A stretch of 64,000 nt of DNA from an uncultured Rhodopila sp. (GCF_903944925.1 NZ_CAJATU010000077.1:19405-83404); one strand, 5' to 3'. Positions 38,849 through 48,309 are shown, counted from the stretch's first letter. The notes: generated by a model from the letters alone, not told the origin. Translations and numbers: made by a program.

Positions 38849-40252
38849 CTAACGCGCCAGGTTGATGACCTGAAGCTGGGTGAACTCGGCCAGGCCTTCC
38901 TCGCCGAACTCCACGCCGATGCCGGAATGCTTGGAACCGCCGAACGGGATGTGCGGCGCCATGTCGAGGTGGGTGTTGATCCACACCGTGCCGGCCTCAA
39001 GCTGCGTCGCCACGTCATGGGCACGATCGGTGTCGGACGACCAGACGGACGCGCCCAGTCCATAGGTCGTGGCGTTGGCGCGACGGATCGCCTCATCCGT
39101 GCTGGCGTATTTCAGCACCGGCAATACGGGGCCGAATTGTTCTTCATCGACCAGGCGGCTGCCTTCCGCAATATCGCGCACGATGGTCGGGCGGATGAAG
39201 AAGCCGGGCCGATCGATGACGTCGCCGCCGGCGATGATGTTGCCGTTCTTGCGGGCGTCTTCGAGGAATCCCTTGACCTTCTCGTACTGCATGCGGTTCT
39301 GCAACGGCCCGAGCTGGGTGCCCTGTTTCGATCCGTCATCGACGATGGCGGCGTCGGCGAGCTGCGCCAGCTCGTTGCACATGGCATCATAAATCGATTC
39401 ATGCACGTACAGCCGCTTGATCGCGAGGCAGACCTGGCCGCTGTTCTGGAACGCGCCGTTGAAGATGCCCTGCGCCACGGTCGCGGGATTGGCATCGTCC
39501 AGCACCACGCCGGCATCGTTGCCGCCGAGTTCCAGCGTGATGCGCTTGAGGGTTTCCGCTGCACTCGCCATCACCTTGCGGCCGGTCGCGGTGGACCCGG
39601 TGAACGAGATCTTGCGCACGTCGGGATGATGCGTCAGCGCGTCGCCGAGATCGTTGGCGTCGGTGATGAAATTGACCACGCCCTTGGGCAGCACATCGGC
39701 AATCAGTGCGGCGAAGCGCAGGCTGGCGAGCGGGGTTGTCGGCGCCGGCTTGACCACCAGCGTGTTGCCGGCGAGCAAGGCGGGTGGCAGCTTGAACGCC
39801 AGGATCAGCAAAGGATAGTTCCACGGAACAATCGCCCCGATCACCCCGAGCGGTCGGCGATGCGCCTCCGCCCGGCGGCCGGCGCTGTCCTCGATCACCC
39901 GGACCGGCAGATCGAGCGTGGCGAAATAGCGGAAGAATCCCGCCATGCCCTGCACCTCCCCGGTCGCATCGGCGATCGGCTTGCCCTGCTCTTGCGTCAG
40001 GATGCGGGCGAGTTCGTCGGTGTTCCGCTCGATCACGTCGGCGATTTGGCCGATGAGCTTGCGGCGCTCGCCGATGGGGGTTGCGGCCCAGGCGGGAAAC
40101 GCGGCCTTGGCGGCGGCGACGGCCTGGTTCAGTTGGCCGAGCGACGCGCGCGGGCAGTCCGCGATGGTTTCCTCGGTTGCCGGATTGATCACGGGCATTG
40201 TCGTGTCGCCGTCCACCAGACGGCCGTCGATCAGCAGCTTGAAGCTTTCCAT
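38849..40252 (-). CDS. NAD(P)-dependent aldehyde dehydrogenase
   Basis: A 467-residue ALDH-superfamily enzyme oxidising an aldehyde to its acid. Visible motifs are GAIVPWNYPLLILAFKLPPA (about 130-149) with the catalytic Asn, the cofactor loop FTGSTATGRKV, the general base in LELGGNDAGVV, and the active-site Cys in FQNSGQVCLAIKRLYV (about 262-277). The PFGGSKHSGIGVEFGEEGL end is complete. The Asn in LELGGND, where many have LELGGKS/NP, suggests an aldehyde dehydrogenase of the betaine/aminobutyraldehyde-like branch, but substrate is unknown. GGAAG is seven bases before ATG 40252. Confidence 0.9.
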   Translation of the reverse strand: MESFKLLIDGRLVDGDTTMPVINPATEETIADCPRASLGQLNQAVAAAKAAFPAWAATPIGERRKLIGQIADVIERNTDELARILTQEQGKPIADATGEVQGMAGFFRYFATLDLPVRVIEDSAGRRAEAHRRPLGVIGAIVPWNYPLLILAFKLPPALLAGNTLVVKPAPTTPLASLRFAALIADVLPKGVVNFITDANDLGDALTHHPDVRKISFTGSTATGRKVMASAAETLKRITLELGGNDAGVVLDDANPATVAQGIFNGAFQNSGQVCLAIKRLYVHESIYDAMCNELAQLADAAIVDDGSKQGTQLGPLQNRMQYEKVKGFLEDARKNGNIIAGGDVIDRPGFFIRPTIVRDIAEGSRLVDEEQFGPVLPVLKYASTDEAIRRANATTYGLGASVWSSDTDRAHDVATQLEAGTVWINTHLDMAPHIPFGGSKHSGIGVEFGEEGLAEFTQLQVINLAR

Positions 40253-40720
40253 GGCGTATCTTCCCGGTTGGTTTTGACGCCACGTCCGCCGCCGGGGGAG
40301 ATTACCCGGCGACGGACGTAGCGCTATGTTTGACGGTATATAGTGAGGCTCGCTCGCGTCAATATGGCGCTCCCGCGGGCGGGGAACGGGGCGGCCTCGG
40401 AATCCCGATTGTGCCGGAAAATATTGCTGCTGCATCCGGCGGCTTCGTCTGCGTAAAGTCCCGATCGATGCCGTGACTTCGGGATTCCTCACGGATGCTT
40501 GAGAAAGCGGCGGCTGCGACAGCTTGACTCCCTCGTCATGCCCGGAAGAATATAACCGTGGCTAATATCATCGAATCGAGCTCGCCGGAGGTAGTTGCTG
40601 AACACCCTGCCGCGGCAGGTCAAGTTCCGGATGCAAATGCAATTCAAGGCTTTTCCGTGTTCCGGTGGCAACCGGTTCCGGCCATCAAACAAGCGATGAA
40701 AATAGATCAGGAGACCAATA
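40253..40720. other. Divergent ALDH-ModA intergenic region
   Basis: These 468 bases are partly AT-rich near 40540-40720 and should hold divergent promoters. A short GTG frame at 40558-40809 runs into the ModA-like gene in another frame and is unconvincing. I see no repeat, tRNA or known riboswitch; a molybdenum-cofactor riboswitch was considered but no matching structure is evident by eye. Confidence 0.45.
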
Positions 40721-41653
40721 ATGATCCATACAACACGTCGGCGTATGGCCGGAGCGATAACCGCGTCTATTATCATGTGCTCCTCTTTCGCAGCCTTCGC
40801 ATGGGATGAGCCGGCCAATATAAACCTCGCGGTGGCGTCGAATTTTTACGGCGTCCCGCCTTCCAACAGCGCAATAACCGACCTGATCGAGGCGTTCGAG
40901 GCGCTCAATCCCGGTTATACCGTGACCGTGGTTGACAATGGGGCCACGGCGACGCTCGAGAGCACCATAATCGACGGCAATACCGCCAAGGTGGACCTGT
41001 TCCTGGCCGCCGATACAGCGACCCCGCAAGACCTGCTGGTCAATCACTTTGAACTCGTTGCGACCTATAATTCGTCCAGACGTCCGCCGCTGTATACTTT
41101 CAACTACGCTGGCGGCATACTCGCCCTGTTGAGCAATACGAAGGGTGTCGACCTGTCGTGCGCAACCGGCACCTGCGGCTACAGCAGCACCTATTCGTCG
41201 GTGGCGATCGCCGATCCGGCGCTTGCTCCCTACGGCGTCGCTGCGCAATCGGTGCTGATCGGCACCTATGGCCTGACGCCGCCGCTGTCCAGTAACGGCG
41301 CTGTCCACCTCTATTCCAACATTACCGCCGCCTACAACGCGGTCATCGCGCAAACCGATCCGGTTGGATTTGTGGCACTGTCGGCGATCTGTTCGGACGG
41401 CAAATATCCGACGTCGGGCACGAGTGCGCTCGCCTATCTTCCGGTTCAGGCCAGTCCGGAGACTCCTTCGGTCCTGGAAACCAACTACAACCCGCTCACC
41501 CAGGCCGGCATCGCGATCAAGAACAGCCGTTCGAGTGCGCAGAATGCGGAACTCAATGCCTTCGTTACGTTCCTGACGGATTTTACCTCGCCGCCTACGC
41601 CGGACTCGCCGATCACGGCCACCCTCAAAAAATACTGCTACAGCGCGCCATGA
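40721..41653 (+). CDS. ModA-like periplasmic substrate-binding protein
   Basis: A 310-residue exported protein. Signal peptide about 1-27 (ending SFAAFA), then a type 2 periplasmic binding fold: INLAVASNFYGVPPSNSAIT (about 34-53), NAKVDLFLAAD-like NTAKVDLFLAAD, and NAVIAQTDPVGFVALSAIC near the end, as in molybdate-binding ModA. Two Cys in SCATGTCGY may form a disulfide. AGGAG lies seven bases before the ATG. No modB/modC is adjacent, so its permease and even its ligand are unknown; other oxyanions are possible. Confidence 0.8.
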   Translation: MIHTTRRRMAGAITASIIMCSSFAAFAWDEPANINLAVASNFYGVPPSNSAITDLIEAFEALNPGYTVTVVDNGATATLESTIIDGNTAKVDLFLAADTATPQDLLVNHFELVATYNSSRRPPLYTFNYAGGILALLSNTKGVDLSCATGTCGYSSTYSSVAIADPALAPYGVAAQSVLIGTYGLTPPLSSNGAVHLYSNITAAYNAVIAQTDPVGFVALSAICSDGKYPTSGTSALAYLPVQASPETPSVLETNYNPLTQAGIAIKNSRSSAQNAELNAFVTFLTDFTSPPTPDSPITATLKKYCYSAP

Positions 41654-41672
41654 TCTGACGCCGCGCAAACGT

Positions 41673-41691
41673 GGTCGCCGCCGAGGCGACC
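41673..41691. terminator. Hairpin after ModA-like gene
   Basis: A 7-base perfect stem (ggtcgcc-gccga-ggcgacc) 20 bases after the stop, in the 316-base gap before ackA. No T-run follows, so terminator function is tentative. The remaining gap holds the ackA promoter region. Confidence 0.4.
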
Positions 41692-41868
41692 GCGCCCCAA
41701 CTTCCGGCTGCGCCGGTGCCATGGGCCAGGCACCCGCGCAGCACCTTTCCGCGACACACGGCGTTTGGCACAGCGCCGCACCCGGCCGCCCGTTGCGCGC
41801 AGGCCGGGTGTTTCAGCACGTGGGACCGCCCGCTATTTTGATCTTATTGCCGGAATGTCCGGCCGGCG

Positions 41869-41882
41869 TTGATTCAGGTCAA
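41869..41882. promoter_or_regulatory. FNR/FixK-type box upstream of ackA-pta
   Basis: ttgattcaggtcaa fits the anaerobic regulator consensus TTGA-N6-TCAA exactly and TTGAT-N4-GTCAA as well. It lies 87 bases before the chosen ackA start, a reasonable distance for activation by an FNR- or FixK-type regulator at low oxygen. Confidence 0.6.
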
Positions 41883-41969
41883 TGATGCGGCGGATGAAAT
41901 GCCCGCACAGCGTACCGGATGAATCTATGCCGCCGATAAAACCTGTCGGATGGCCAACGGGAGATGCCA

Positions 41970-43190
41970 GTGTCCACCGATCCCCGCCTCGTGCTCGTGC
42001 TCAATAGCGGCTCGTCCTCGCTGAAATTCGCTGTCCACGACACCGAGCATCCTGTTCCGCTGCTGTCCGGCCTGGCCGAGCGGCTGGGCGGCGAAAATGC
42101 CGCGATCACCTTCAAGGAGGCCGAGGGCAAGCTGGTGCTGCCGCTGGAAACCGCCACCCATACCGCCGCGCTCGACGCCCTGCTGGCCGCTCTATCGCAT
42201 CACGGCTGGCTCGATCGGCTCGCCGCCGTCGGTCACCGGGTGGCGCACGGCGGTGAATTTTTCACCCACTCGACCCTGATCACGCCTGAGATCATCAACG
42301 ATATCGACGCCTGTAGCGCACTCGCGCCGCTGCACAATCCGGCGGCGGTGCTGGGCATTCGCATGGCGCTGACGCGGCTGCCGAATATCCCGCACGCCGC
42401 GGTGTTCGACACCGCTTTTCACCAGACCATCAAGCCGGAGGCGTATCTATACGCGCTGCCTATAGCGCTGTATCGCGAGCAGCGCGTGAGGCGGTACGGC
42501 TTCCATGGCACCAGCTACCGCTACGTGGCGCGAGAGGCGGTGCGCCTGCTTGGCCTCGATCCGGCGGATCATGGGCTGGTGATCGCACATTTGGGCAACG
42601 GCGCCTCGGCGACGGCGGTGCAGGACGGCATCAGTGTAGACACCAGTATGGGCATGACCCCGCTGGAAGGCCTGGTGATGGGGACACGCTCCGGCGATGT
42701 CGATCCCGGGGCGCTGCTGCACATCATGCGCATTTGCGGCTACGATGTGGACCAGATGGACACGCTGCTGAACAAGCGCAGCGGGCTGCTCGGGCTGTCG
42801 GACCTGTCCAACGACGTGCGCGAGCTGGAAGCCGAGGCGGAACGCGGACATGCCGGCGCGCAGCTTGCGCTCCAGGTGTTTGTGCACCGCCTGGCGCGCT
42901 ATATCGGCGGTTTGGCGATGTCGCTGCGGCGGCTCGACGCGGTGGTGTTCACCGGCGGTATCGGCGAGAACTCGGTGCGGATGCGGGCGATGACGGTGAC
43001 GCGGCTGCGCGCGCTGGGCCTGGCGCTGGACGAGGCTTCGAACGCCGTCACCACGGGCGGGACATCGGGGCTGATCAGTGCGGCAGGCTCCTCCGCGCAC
43101 ATCGCCGTGGTGCCCACCAATGAGGAATGGATGATCGTCTGCGACACCGCCGCGCTGGCGGCGCGCGCCACCGCGTTGGAGTCGGCGTAA
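41970..43190 (+). CDS. ackA: Acetate kinase
   Basis: A 406-residue acetate kinase (acetyl phosphate + ADP to acetate + ATP). Motifs of the ASKHA fold are intact: LVLVLNSGSSSLKFAVHD (about 6-23), VGHRVAHGGEFF, VFDTAFHQTI, the two signature segments YGFHGTSYRYVAREAV and HLGNGASATAV, and FTGGIGENSVRMR near the end. GGGAG lies six bases before GTG 41970; the ATG at 41964 is almost on the same site, so GTG is preferred and the difference is two residues. It overlaps pta by one base (TAATG). An FNR-type box lies upstream. Confidence 0.95.
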   Translation: MSTDPRLVLVLNSGSSSLKFAVHDTEHPVPLLSGLAERLGGENAAITFKEAEGKLVLPLETATHTAALDALLAALSHHGWLDRLAAVGHRVAHGGEFFTHSTLITPEIINDIDACSALAPLHNPAAVLGIRMALTRLPNIPHAAVFDTAFHQTIKPEAYLYALPIALYREQRVRRYGFHGTSYRYVAREAVRLLGLDPADHGLVIAHLGNGASATAVQDGISVDTSMGMTPLEGLVMGTRSGDVDPGALLHIMRICGYDVDQMDTLLNKRSGLLGLSDLSNDVRELEAEAERGHAGAQLALQVFVHRLARYIGGLAMSLRRLDAVVFTGGIGENSVRMRAMTVTRLRALGLALDEASNAVTTGGTSGLISAAGSSAHIAVVPTNEEWMIVCDTAALAARATALESA

Positions 43191-45316
43191 TGGCCGGCCA
43201 TCGCCAGATCTTCTTCCTCGCCGCGTTTACGCCGAGTTCCGGGCTGACCTCGATGGCGCTCGGGCTGGTGCAGGCGTTGCGCCGCGATCGCGTCGCGGTT
43301 GGTTTCGTCAAGCCGATCATGCAGCCGGATGACCGGGGCAGTGCGGATCTGGATGCGGAGTTTGCCCGGCGGCTGCTGGACATCAACGTGCCGGAGCCGA
43401 TGTCCTTCACGGAGGCCGAGGCGCGGGTGCGGGCCGGCGACCTCGACGGCTTGCTACAGGATCTCGTCGCGGTGGTGGAGGCCGCCGCGGCCGGCTGCGA
43501 TGCGGTGGTGGTGGAAGGGCTGATCCCGGACCCGGGCTTGCAGATCGCCACGCGGCTGAATGCGGCCATGGCGCGGGCGTTCTCGGCGACCTTGATCCCG
43601 GTGCTGTGCGGCAAACGGCACGATCCGGCGGCGCTGGCCGGCATCGTGGACCTCGCCATGCACCAGTATGCCGAAAGCGAGGAGGCGCCGCCGTTGGGCG
43701 GGGTGCTGATCAATCGCCTGCATGGCGGCGATCATCCGGTGCTGCCGGGGATGCTACCGGTCGCGACTGGCGATTTGCCAGTGCTGGGCGATGTGCCGTT
43801 CGAGCCGCGCCTCGGTTCATTGCGCCTGCGCGACGTGCAGGAAACGCTTGGACTCGGGATCGAGCGGGCGGGCGCGCTGGCGCATACCCGCGTCCATCAC
43901 GTCCTGATCGCCGGCAGCGGTGTCGAGGGCGTCATCGATCGCTTGCGCCCCGGCGCGCTGGTGGTGGTGGCGGGTGAGCGCAGCGACATCGTACTGGCCA
44001 GCGGGCTGGTCTATCTGCAGGGCATGCCCTTGGCGGGGTTGCTGCTGACCTGCGGCAGCAAGCTGTCGCACCATGTCGCGGAATTGCTGAATGGTCCCGG
44101 CATGGCCGACTTGCCGATTCTGACCACGGACGAGGACACGTTCACGACCGGCGCGCATCTGGGCGAGCTGTCGCACGACGTGCGGGCGGATGATACCGAG
44201 CGCATGGACCAGGTGCTGACGCACGCGGCCGAGCACATCGATACCACCGCCCTGCTGGCGCTGATCGGGCGGGAAGGACGGCTGCGCATGCCTCCCCCGG
44301 CGTTCCGCCACCGCCTGGTGCAGGCGGCGCGCGCGGCGAACAAGCGCATCGTGCTGCCTGAGGGCGATGAGCCTCGGACGGTGCAGGCGGCGGTGATCTG
44401 CCAGCAGAAGGGCATCGCCCGGTGCGTGCTGCTGGGCGACCCGGTGGTGGTGCGGCACTTGGCCGAGGCCCAGGGCCTGGTGCTGCCGGATGACCTGGAG
44501 ATCATCGACCCCGCTTCGATCCGCGGACGCTATGTCGAGCCGATGTGCCATCTGCGGCGCGCCAAGGGCATGTTGCCGGTGGAGGCGGAGCAGCAGCTTG
44601 AGGACAACGTCGTGCTCGGCACGATGATGCTGGCGCTGGATGAAGTGGATGGGCTGGTCTCGGGGGCGGTGCATACGACGGCCAATACGATCCGGCCGGC
44701 GTTCCAGTTGATCCGGACTCCGCCGGGGGTGACGACGGTGTCGAGCGTGTTCTTCATGCTGATGCCGAACGAGGTGCTGGTGTATGGCGATTGCGCCGTG
44801 AACCCGGACCCGACGGCGGAGGAACTGGCTGATATCGCGGTGCAGTCGGCGGATTCGGCGAAGGCGTTCGGGGTGGAGCCTCGGGTGGCGATGATTTCGT
44901 ATTCCACCGGGACGTCCGGGAAGGGTGCGGATGTGGACAAGGTGGTGCGGGCGTTGGCTTTGGCGAAGGCGAAGCGGCCGGATCTGCTGATCGATGGGCC
45001 GTTGCAGTATGATGCGGCGAGCGTGGCCAGTGTCGGCAAGCAGAAGGCGCCGGATAGTCTGGTGGCCGGACGGGCGACAGTGTTTGTGTTCCCGGATCTG
45101 AATACGGGGAACACGACGTATAAGGCGGTGCAGCGGTCCGCGCATGTGGTGAGCGTGGGGCCGTTGCTGCAGGGGTTGCGTAAGCCGGTGAACGATTTGT
45201 CCCGGGGGGCGCTGGTGGATGATATTGTGTATACGATTGCGTTGACGGCTATTCAGGCGACGCAGACGCAGGGGGCTTCGGCGGCGCGGGAGGCGTTGGA
45301 GAAGGTTCCGGCGTAG
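43190..45316 (+). CDS. pta: Phosphate acetyltransferase (long form)
   Basis: A 708-residue E. coli-type Pta (acetyl-CoA + phosphate to acetyl phosphate + CoA). The N-terminal dethiobiotin-synthetase-like domain (about 1-210, FTPSSGLTSMALGLVQAL) is followed by a DRTGG domain (about 215-340) and the catalytic PTA domain (about 385-705). The last has RIVLPEGDEPRTVQAAVICQ, SVFFMLMPNEVLVYGDCAVN and VFPDLNTGNTTYKAVQRSAH. The short PtaI form is common in alphaproteobacteria, so this long regulated form is of note. Coupled to ackA through TAATG. Confidence 0.95.
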   Translation: MAGHRQIFFLAAFTPSSGLTSMALGLVQALRRDRVAVGFVKPIMQPDDRGSADLDAEFARRLLDINVPEPMSFTEAEARVRAGDLDGLLQDLVAVVEAAAAGCDAVVVEGLIPDPGLQIATRLNAAMARAFSATLIPVLCGKRHDPAALAGIVDLAMHQYAESEEAPPLGGVLINRLHGGDHPVLPGMLPVATGDLPVLGDVPFEPRLGSLRLRDVQETLGLGIERAGALAHTRVHHVLIAGSGVEGVIDRLRPGALVVVAGERSDIVLASGLVYLQGMPLAGLLLTCGSKLSHHVAELLNGPGMADLPILTTDEDTFTTGAHLGELSHDVRADDTERMDQVLTHAAEHIDTTALLALIGREGRLRMPPPAFRHRLVQAARAANKRIVLPEGDEPRTVQAAVICQQKGIARCVLLGDPVVVRHLAEAQGLVLPDDLEIIDPASIRGRYVEPMCHLRRAKGMLPVEAEQQLEDNVVLGTMMLALDEVDGLVSGAVHTTANTIRPAFQLIRTPPGVTTVSSVFFMLMPNEVLVYGDCAVNPDPTAEELADIAVQSADSAKAFGVEPRVAMISYSTGTSGKGADVDKVVRALALAKAKRPDLLIDGPLQYDAASVASVGKQKAPDSLVAGRATVFVFPDLNTGNTTYKAVQRSAHVVSVGPLLQGLRKPVNDLSRGALVDDIVYTIALTAIQATQTQGASAAREALEKVPA

Positions 45317-45386
45317 GTGGGACGCGAGGGTCCGTGCGAGGGGTCTGGAGCGCGCTTTTGCACGTTCTGACGGAGGGAGGCGTGCG

Positions 45387-45623
45387 ATGCCCGAACGACA
45401 GGAGAGAACCAGAACTGGCACGTTTGCGGAGTTCAAGGAGTTCACGCTGGCGGTTGTCCGTGGTGAGCGCCAAGTCGATCCGAACGAGCCGAAGATCTGG
45501 ATTGAAACGCCAGATGGCGATGGTGGCTCGGGAACGCGCAGGCGAGCCGGCACGGCTCATGCCGGCTCGGGGCTGCTTTCGGACGGGAACCGTGAGCGGT
45601 CCAGGAAGTATAGGCTCCGCTAG
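45387..45623 (+). pseudogene. Truncated HVO_A0114-like DNA-binding protein
   Basis: A 78-codon frame beginning MPERQERTRTGTFAEFKEFT and continuing LAVVRGERQVDPNEPKIWIE, the N-terminus of a family of putative winged-helix DNA-binding proteins. After about residue 45 similarity is lost and the helix-turn-helix part is missing, replaced by Arg-rich sequence. It follows pta by 70 bases and belongs to the debris of the accessory region. Confidence 0.55.
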
Positions 45624-45629
45624 GGGGCG

Positions 45630-45963
45630 GGTGGCACTCGCCACGTAGCTTTTCGGGTTCCGGTGCGCTGCAAGCGGCCGCAGGTTTTCGCCTTGGAGGA
45701 GCTTAGAGAGCGGCACGGAACGCCTCTTCGATCTTCACCCCGGGCGGACGGGACTTCATGTTGCCTTCACGCCGCAAGCTCTCCGCGACCACGATCGTCG
45801 GGTGAGGTCTCGGCTTTCGGTTCCAAAGCGCCACTAAGCCGAACGCGCTGAAAGCTTCGCGGATAGAGAACGGCGATCGGTCCGGGGCTTGTCGCCCGGC
45901 TCCGGCTTTCGTCAGTTCGTTCGCGCTGCGTCCGTCATGCACGGCACGCCTCTCTGAACTCAA
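45630..45963 (-). pseudogene. Decayed duplicate of the AbiEii-like pair
   Basis: This stretch is a diverged copy of 49870-50185. Its protein remnant (SIREAFSAFGLVALWNRKPR ... VVAESLRREGNMKSRPPGVK ... EEAFRAAL) matches the 83-residue partner protein there. Beyond it begin the first codons of the nucleotidyltransferase (MPLSKL ... RPLAAHRNPKSYVA), which then fades out. The duplicate is cut short and carries indels, so it is not functional. Bases 45964-46189 contain nothing recognisable. Confidence 0.65.
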
Positions 45964-46189
45964 CGACTACCAGTTTGGATCCTCGGTGGGAGGTTGTTGC
46001 TGAAGCCGAAACGCTAACGTCCAAGCGTGGGCGCTTTTGGATCACTGATAAGACGCCGAGCATTCCGTGATTGACGCGCGACCTTGGCCATCACGTCAGG
46101 GCATGGAGGGACGGTTACCGGGTCAATGGGGCATATATCCACTTCATGATCATTCCGATATAGTCAAAATATGGAAGGTAGGTTGAGCG

Positions 46190-46564
46190 ATGCGTATGCT
46201 TCAATATTTGTTATGTATGACTTTTGTAGCCTCCTTAAGCGCCGCGGCGATAGCTCAATGCGCGGATGACCGCTGGTTTGCGACGGGCACGCTACGGGGC
46301 GCTTCCCATGTTCTCGGCCCCTTCAAGTCCCTTCCCGAGTGCGACGAGGCGCGCAAGCATGATGCAGCAAGATTCAGCTTTTTGAGTGCGGCGGAGTCCG
46401 CGAAGTTACCGGGCTTGCGAAGCCGTGTCCTCAGCGCGGCCAAGGACGGCCGCGCCCGCATGCGGCTCGCACAGGCCGAATTGGACGGCCACGCGGAGGC
46501 GGCAGATGTATATCAGGAACTCGCATTCCTCTGGAGCGGCGGCTCGATTTGCGAGCGGCGGTAG
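46190..46564 (+). CDS. Small exported hypothetical protein
   Basis: A 124-residue protein with a signal peptide (about 1-22, ending AAAIAQ) and a mature part with Cys at the start and the end (AQCADDRWFATGTLRG ... SICERR). No known family. GGAAGG lies about ten bases before the ATG, and the upstream 60 bases are AT-rich. It is likely a real periplasmic protein of the accessory region. Confidence 0.6.
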   Translation: MRMLQYLLCMTFVASLSAAAIAQCADDRWFATGTLRGASHVLGPFKSLPECDEARKHDAARFSFLSAAESAKLPGLRSRVLSAAKDGRARMRLAQAELDGHAEAADVYQELAFLWSGGSICERR

Positions 46565-46785
46565 CGAACTCATGGTTGGTGTTGACGGTTTGCCGGTGGG
46601 CGTGACGATAATCGCGATGATTGCCTATGCCATTGCGACTTGCGATCCTTCACGGCAACGGCCTAAACGGCCACGATCGGCCGATCGCCGGCTTTATGAT
46701 TCCGGCCCCCAACGTGGAATGGCGGATGCTAATCGCGGGCAACTTTTGCGGCAGCTACCGGTCCTGGACGACATTGCGTAACGCT

Positions 46786-47526
46786 TCAATTTTGAACGCG
46801 GAATTTGATCACCTCATTTCTCGCAATCGCGGGTTCAATTTTAGAAGCGACGTCGGCCAATCTCTCCTTAAATGCCGTCTGAGCCTTTCCGTACAAGCGA
46901 AGAAACCGAATATGAAGAAGATAGGATATGGAGTCGACGATACAGCCGTAGGATGACCGCTTAGTAGTATATAACACTTCCCCAAGATTCTGGTTATTAA
47001 ATGACACGGAACCCGGTCGAAGCCGGCTTGTATAGTAGTCTAGATTTTGAATCGACCCGGCAAACAGCTTGTCTTGATCAGGCGAACGATCGATTTCCAT
47101 GATGGGCCATATTTGGCTACGCAACAACTCTGATTCTAGGCAATTCAGCATGCTTTGGAAACATAGTCCGATAAGCGCCTTTTCGGTCTTGAATAACGAA
47201 AGAGCTTCTGCCGTCGTATAATAACCGATTCTATAAACTCTGAAATCAAATTCAAGAACCAGATCAATCAGACTGCCGAGAAACCTGCATCGCACGTCAT
47301 CATCAGGTGCGTCTGGCAGCAGACTGCTTGCATGGATTAACGGCATTGCCGGTACGACCCCGTCAGCCGCAGGCAAGATGTCCGATATGATTTCATAGAA
47401 GCGCTTTCGGAATGCGGCATGCGTACCCGTCGGAATAAGAACCCCCGTGAGAGCGGTAACTCGACAGTCCGGTTCCGCTGCACGGTCAGCGTATTTCTCA
47501 TCCATAAACAGGAACATCGTCGTCAT
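46786..47526 (-). CDS. DUF3800-like protein
   Basis: A 246-residue protein with the N-terminal motif MFLFMDEKYADRAAEPDCRV and later VTALTGVLIPTGTHAAFRKR, resembling the DUF3800 family (RNase H-like fold, common in defence and mobile regions). Its DNA is clearly richer in A+T than its neighbours (for example 46850-47250), suggesting recent transfer. I use ATG 47526; the open frame upstream is GC-rich and unrelated. Function unknown. Confidence 0.7.
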   Translation of the reverse strand: MTTMFLFMDEKYADRAAEPDCRVTALTGVLIPTGTHAAFRKRFYEIISDILPAADGVVPAMPLIHASSLLPDAPDDDVRCRFLGSLIDLVLEFDFRVYRIGYYTTAEALSLFKTEKALIGLCFQSMLNCLESELLRSQIWPIMEIDRSPDQDKLFAGSIQNLDYYTSRLRPGSVSFNNQNLGEVLYTTKRSSYGCIVDSISYLLHIRFLRLYGKAQTAFKERLADVASKIEPAIARNEVIKFRVQN

Positions 47527-47685
47527 GGATTCAACTATACACCCGATCCTGTTTGGTCGCCAACGAAGATCCTCCGCTCCACCCGACACCGGCTCGGAAA
47601 CGCACGGGCAACTCACCGCGCCTGGAGCGGGGGCCGGACTACTTCCGGACCCGAACCACGAACAGCCGCCCGAACCCAAGCTCCC

Positions 47686-48141
47686 CTACGGCAACGGCGC
47701 CATGCCCTTGGCGGCAAGCTCCTGTATCGCCCGCTCGGTCTTGGTCAGATGCGCCAATCCCATCCCCCGCAGCACGTTCGGGGCCTTGGAGAACTGGATC
47801 TCATCGTAGCCGACGATCTCGATGCGGTTGCCCCACGGGTCGAGGAAATCGAGGAACGGTCCGGGCAGCGGTTCGACGTCCGCCTCCTTCAGCGCCCGGC
47901 GGACGGCGTCCTTGTCGTCCACGACCATGCCAAAATGGCGCGCATCGTCGAACCCCTGGCGGCGCCCCTTCTGCAGCGCAATGAACTGGTCGCCGAGGTC
48001 GATGAACGCCATGTCCGACCCTTTGCCGCGGAGTTCAAAAGCAAAGATCCGGGCATAGAAGCCAAGCGCTTCCTCGATGTCGCCGACTTCGAGGGCGACG
48101 TGGTTCAGTCCGACGGCACGGGCTTTTCCGGATTGCGGCAT
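47686..48141 (-). CDS. VOC-family (glyoxalase-like) protein
   Basis: A 151-residue vicinal-oxygen-chelate protein. The first beta-alpha-beta motif is GLNHVALEVGDIEEALGFYA (about 12-31), the second is around HFGMVVDDKDAVRRALKEAD, and FLDFLDPWGNRIEIVGYDEI is the metal-ligand Glu strand. It could be a dioxygenase, isomerase or resistance protein; substrate is unknown. AAGGG lies upstream of ATG 48141. Confidence 0.82.
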   Translation of the reverse strand: MPQSGKARAVGLNHVALEVGDIEEALGFYARIFAFELRGKGSDMAFIDLGDQFIALQKGRRQGFDDARHFGMVVDDKDAVRRALKEADVEPLPGPFLDFLDPWGNRIEIVGYDEIQFSKAPNVLRGMGLAHLTKTERAIQELAAKGMAPLP

Positions 48142-48309
48142 GGGATGATCCCTTGAATGGTTGCCAACGGATAGGTGGGTTGGCAACCGCTCGGGTCCAG
48201 CGGCGGTAGCGGCAATCTTCCGCGCGTCGCACTTGGCCGCGGGCGCTGTCTGCCGGATCGGACCTGACCCGGGAGCGTCAGGCACCGCCAAACGCAAGCA
48301 CGTCAACCG

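Noticed and set aside
40558..40809. Possible 83-residue protein upstream of the ModA-like gene
   Set aside because: GTG start without a ribosome site, unknown sequence, and it overlaps the signal peptide of the real gene in another frame.
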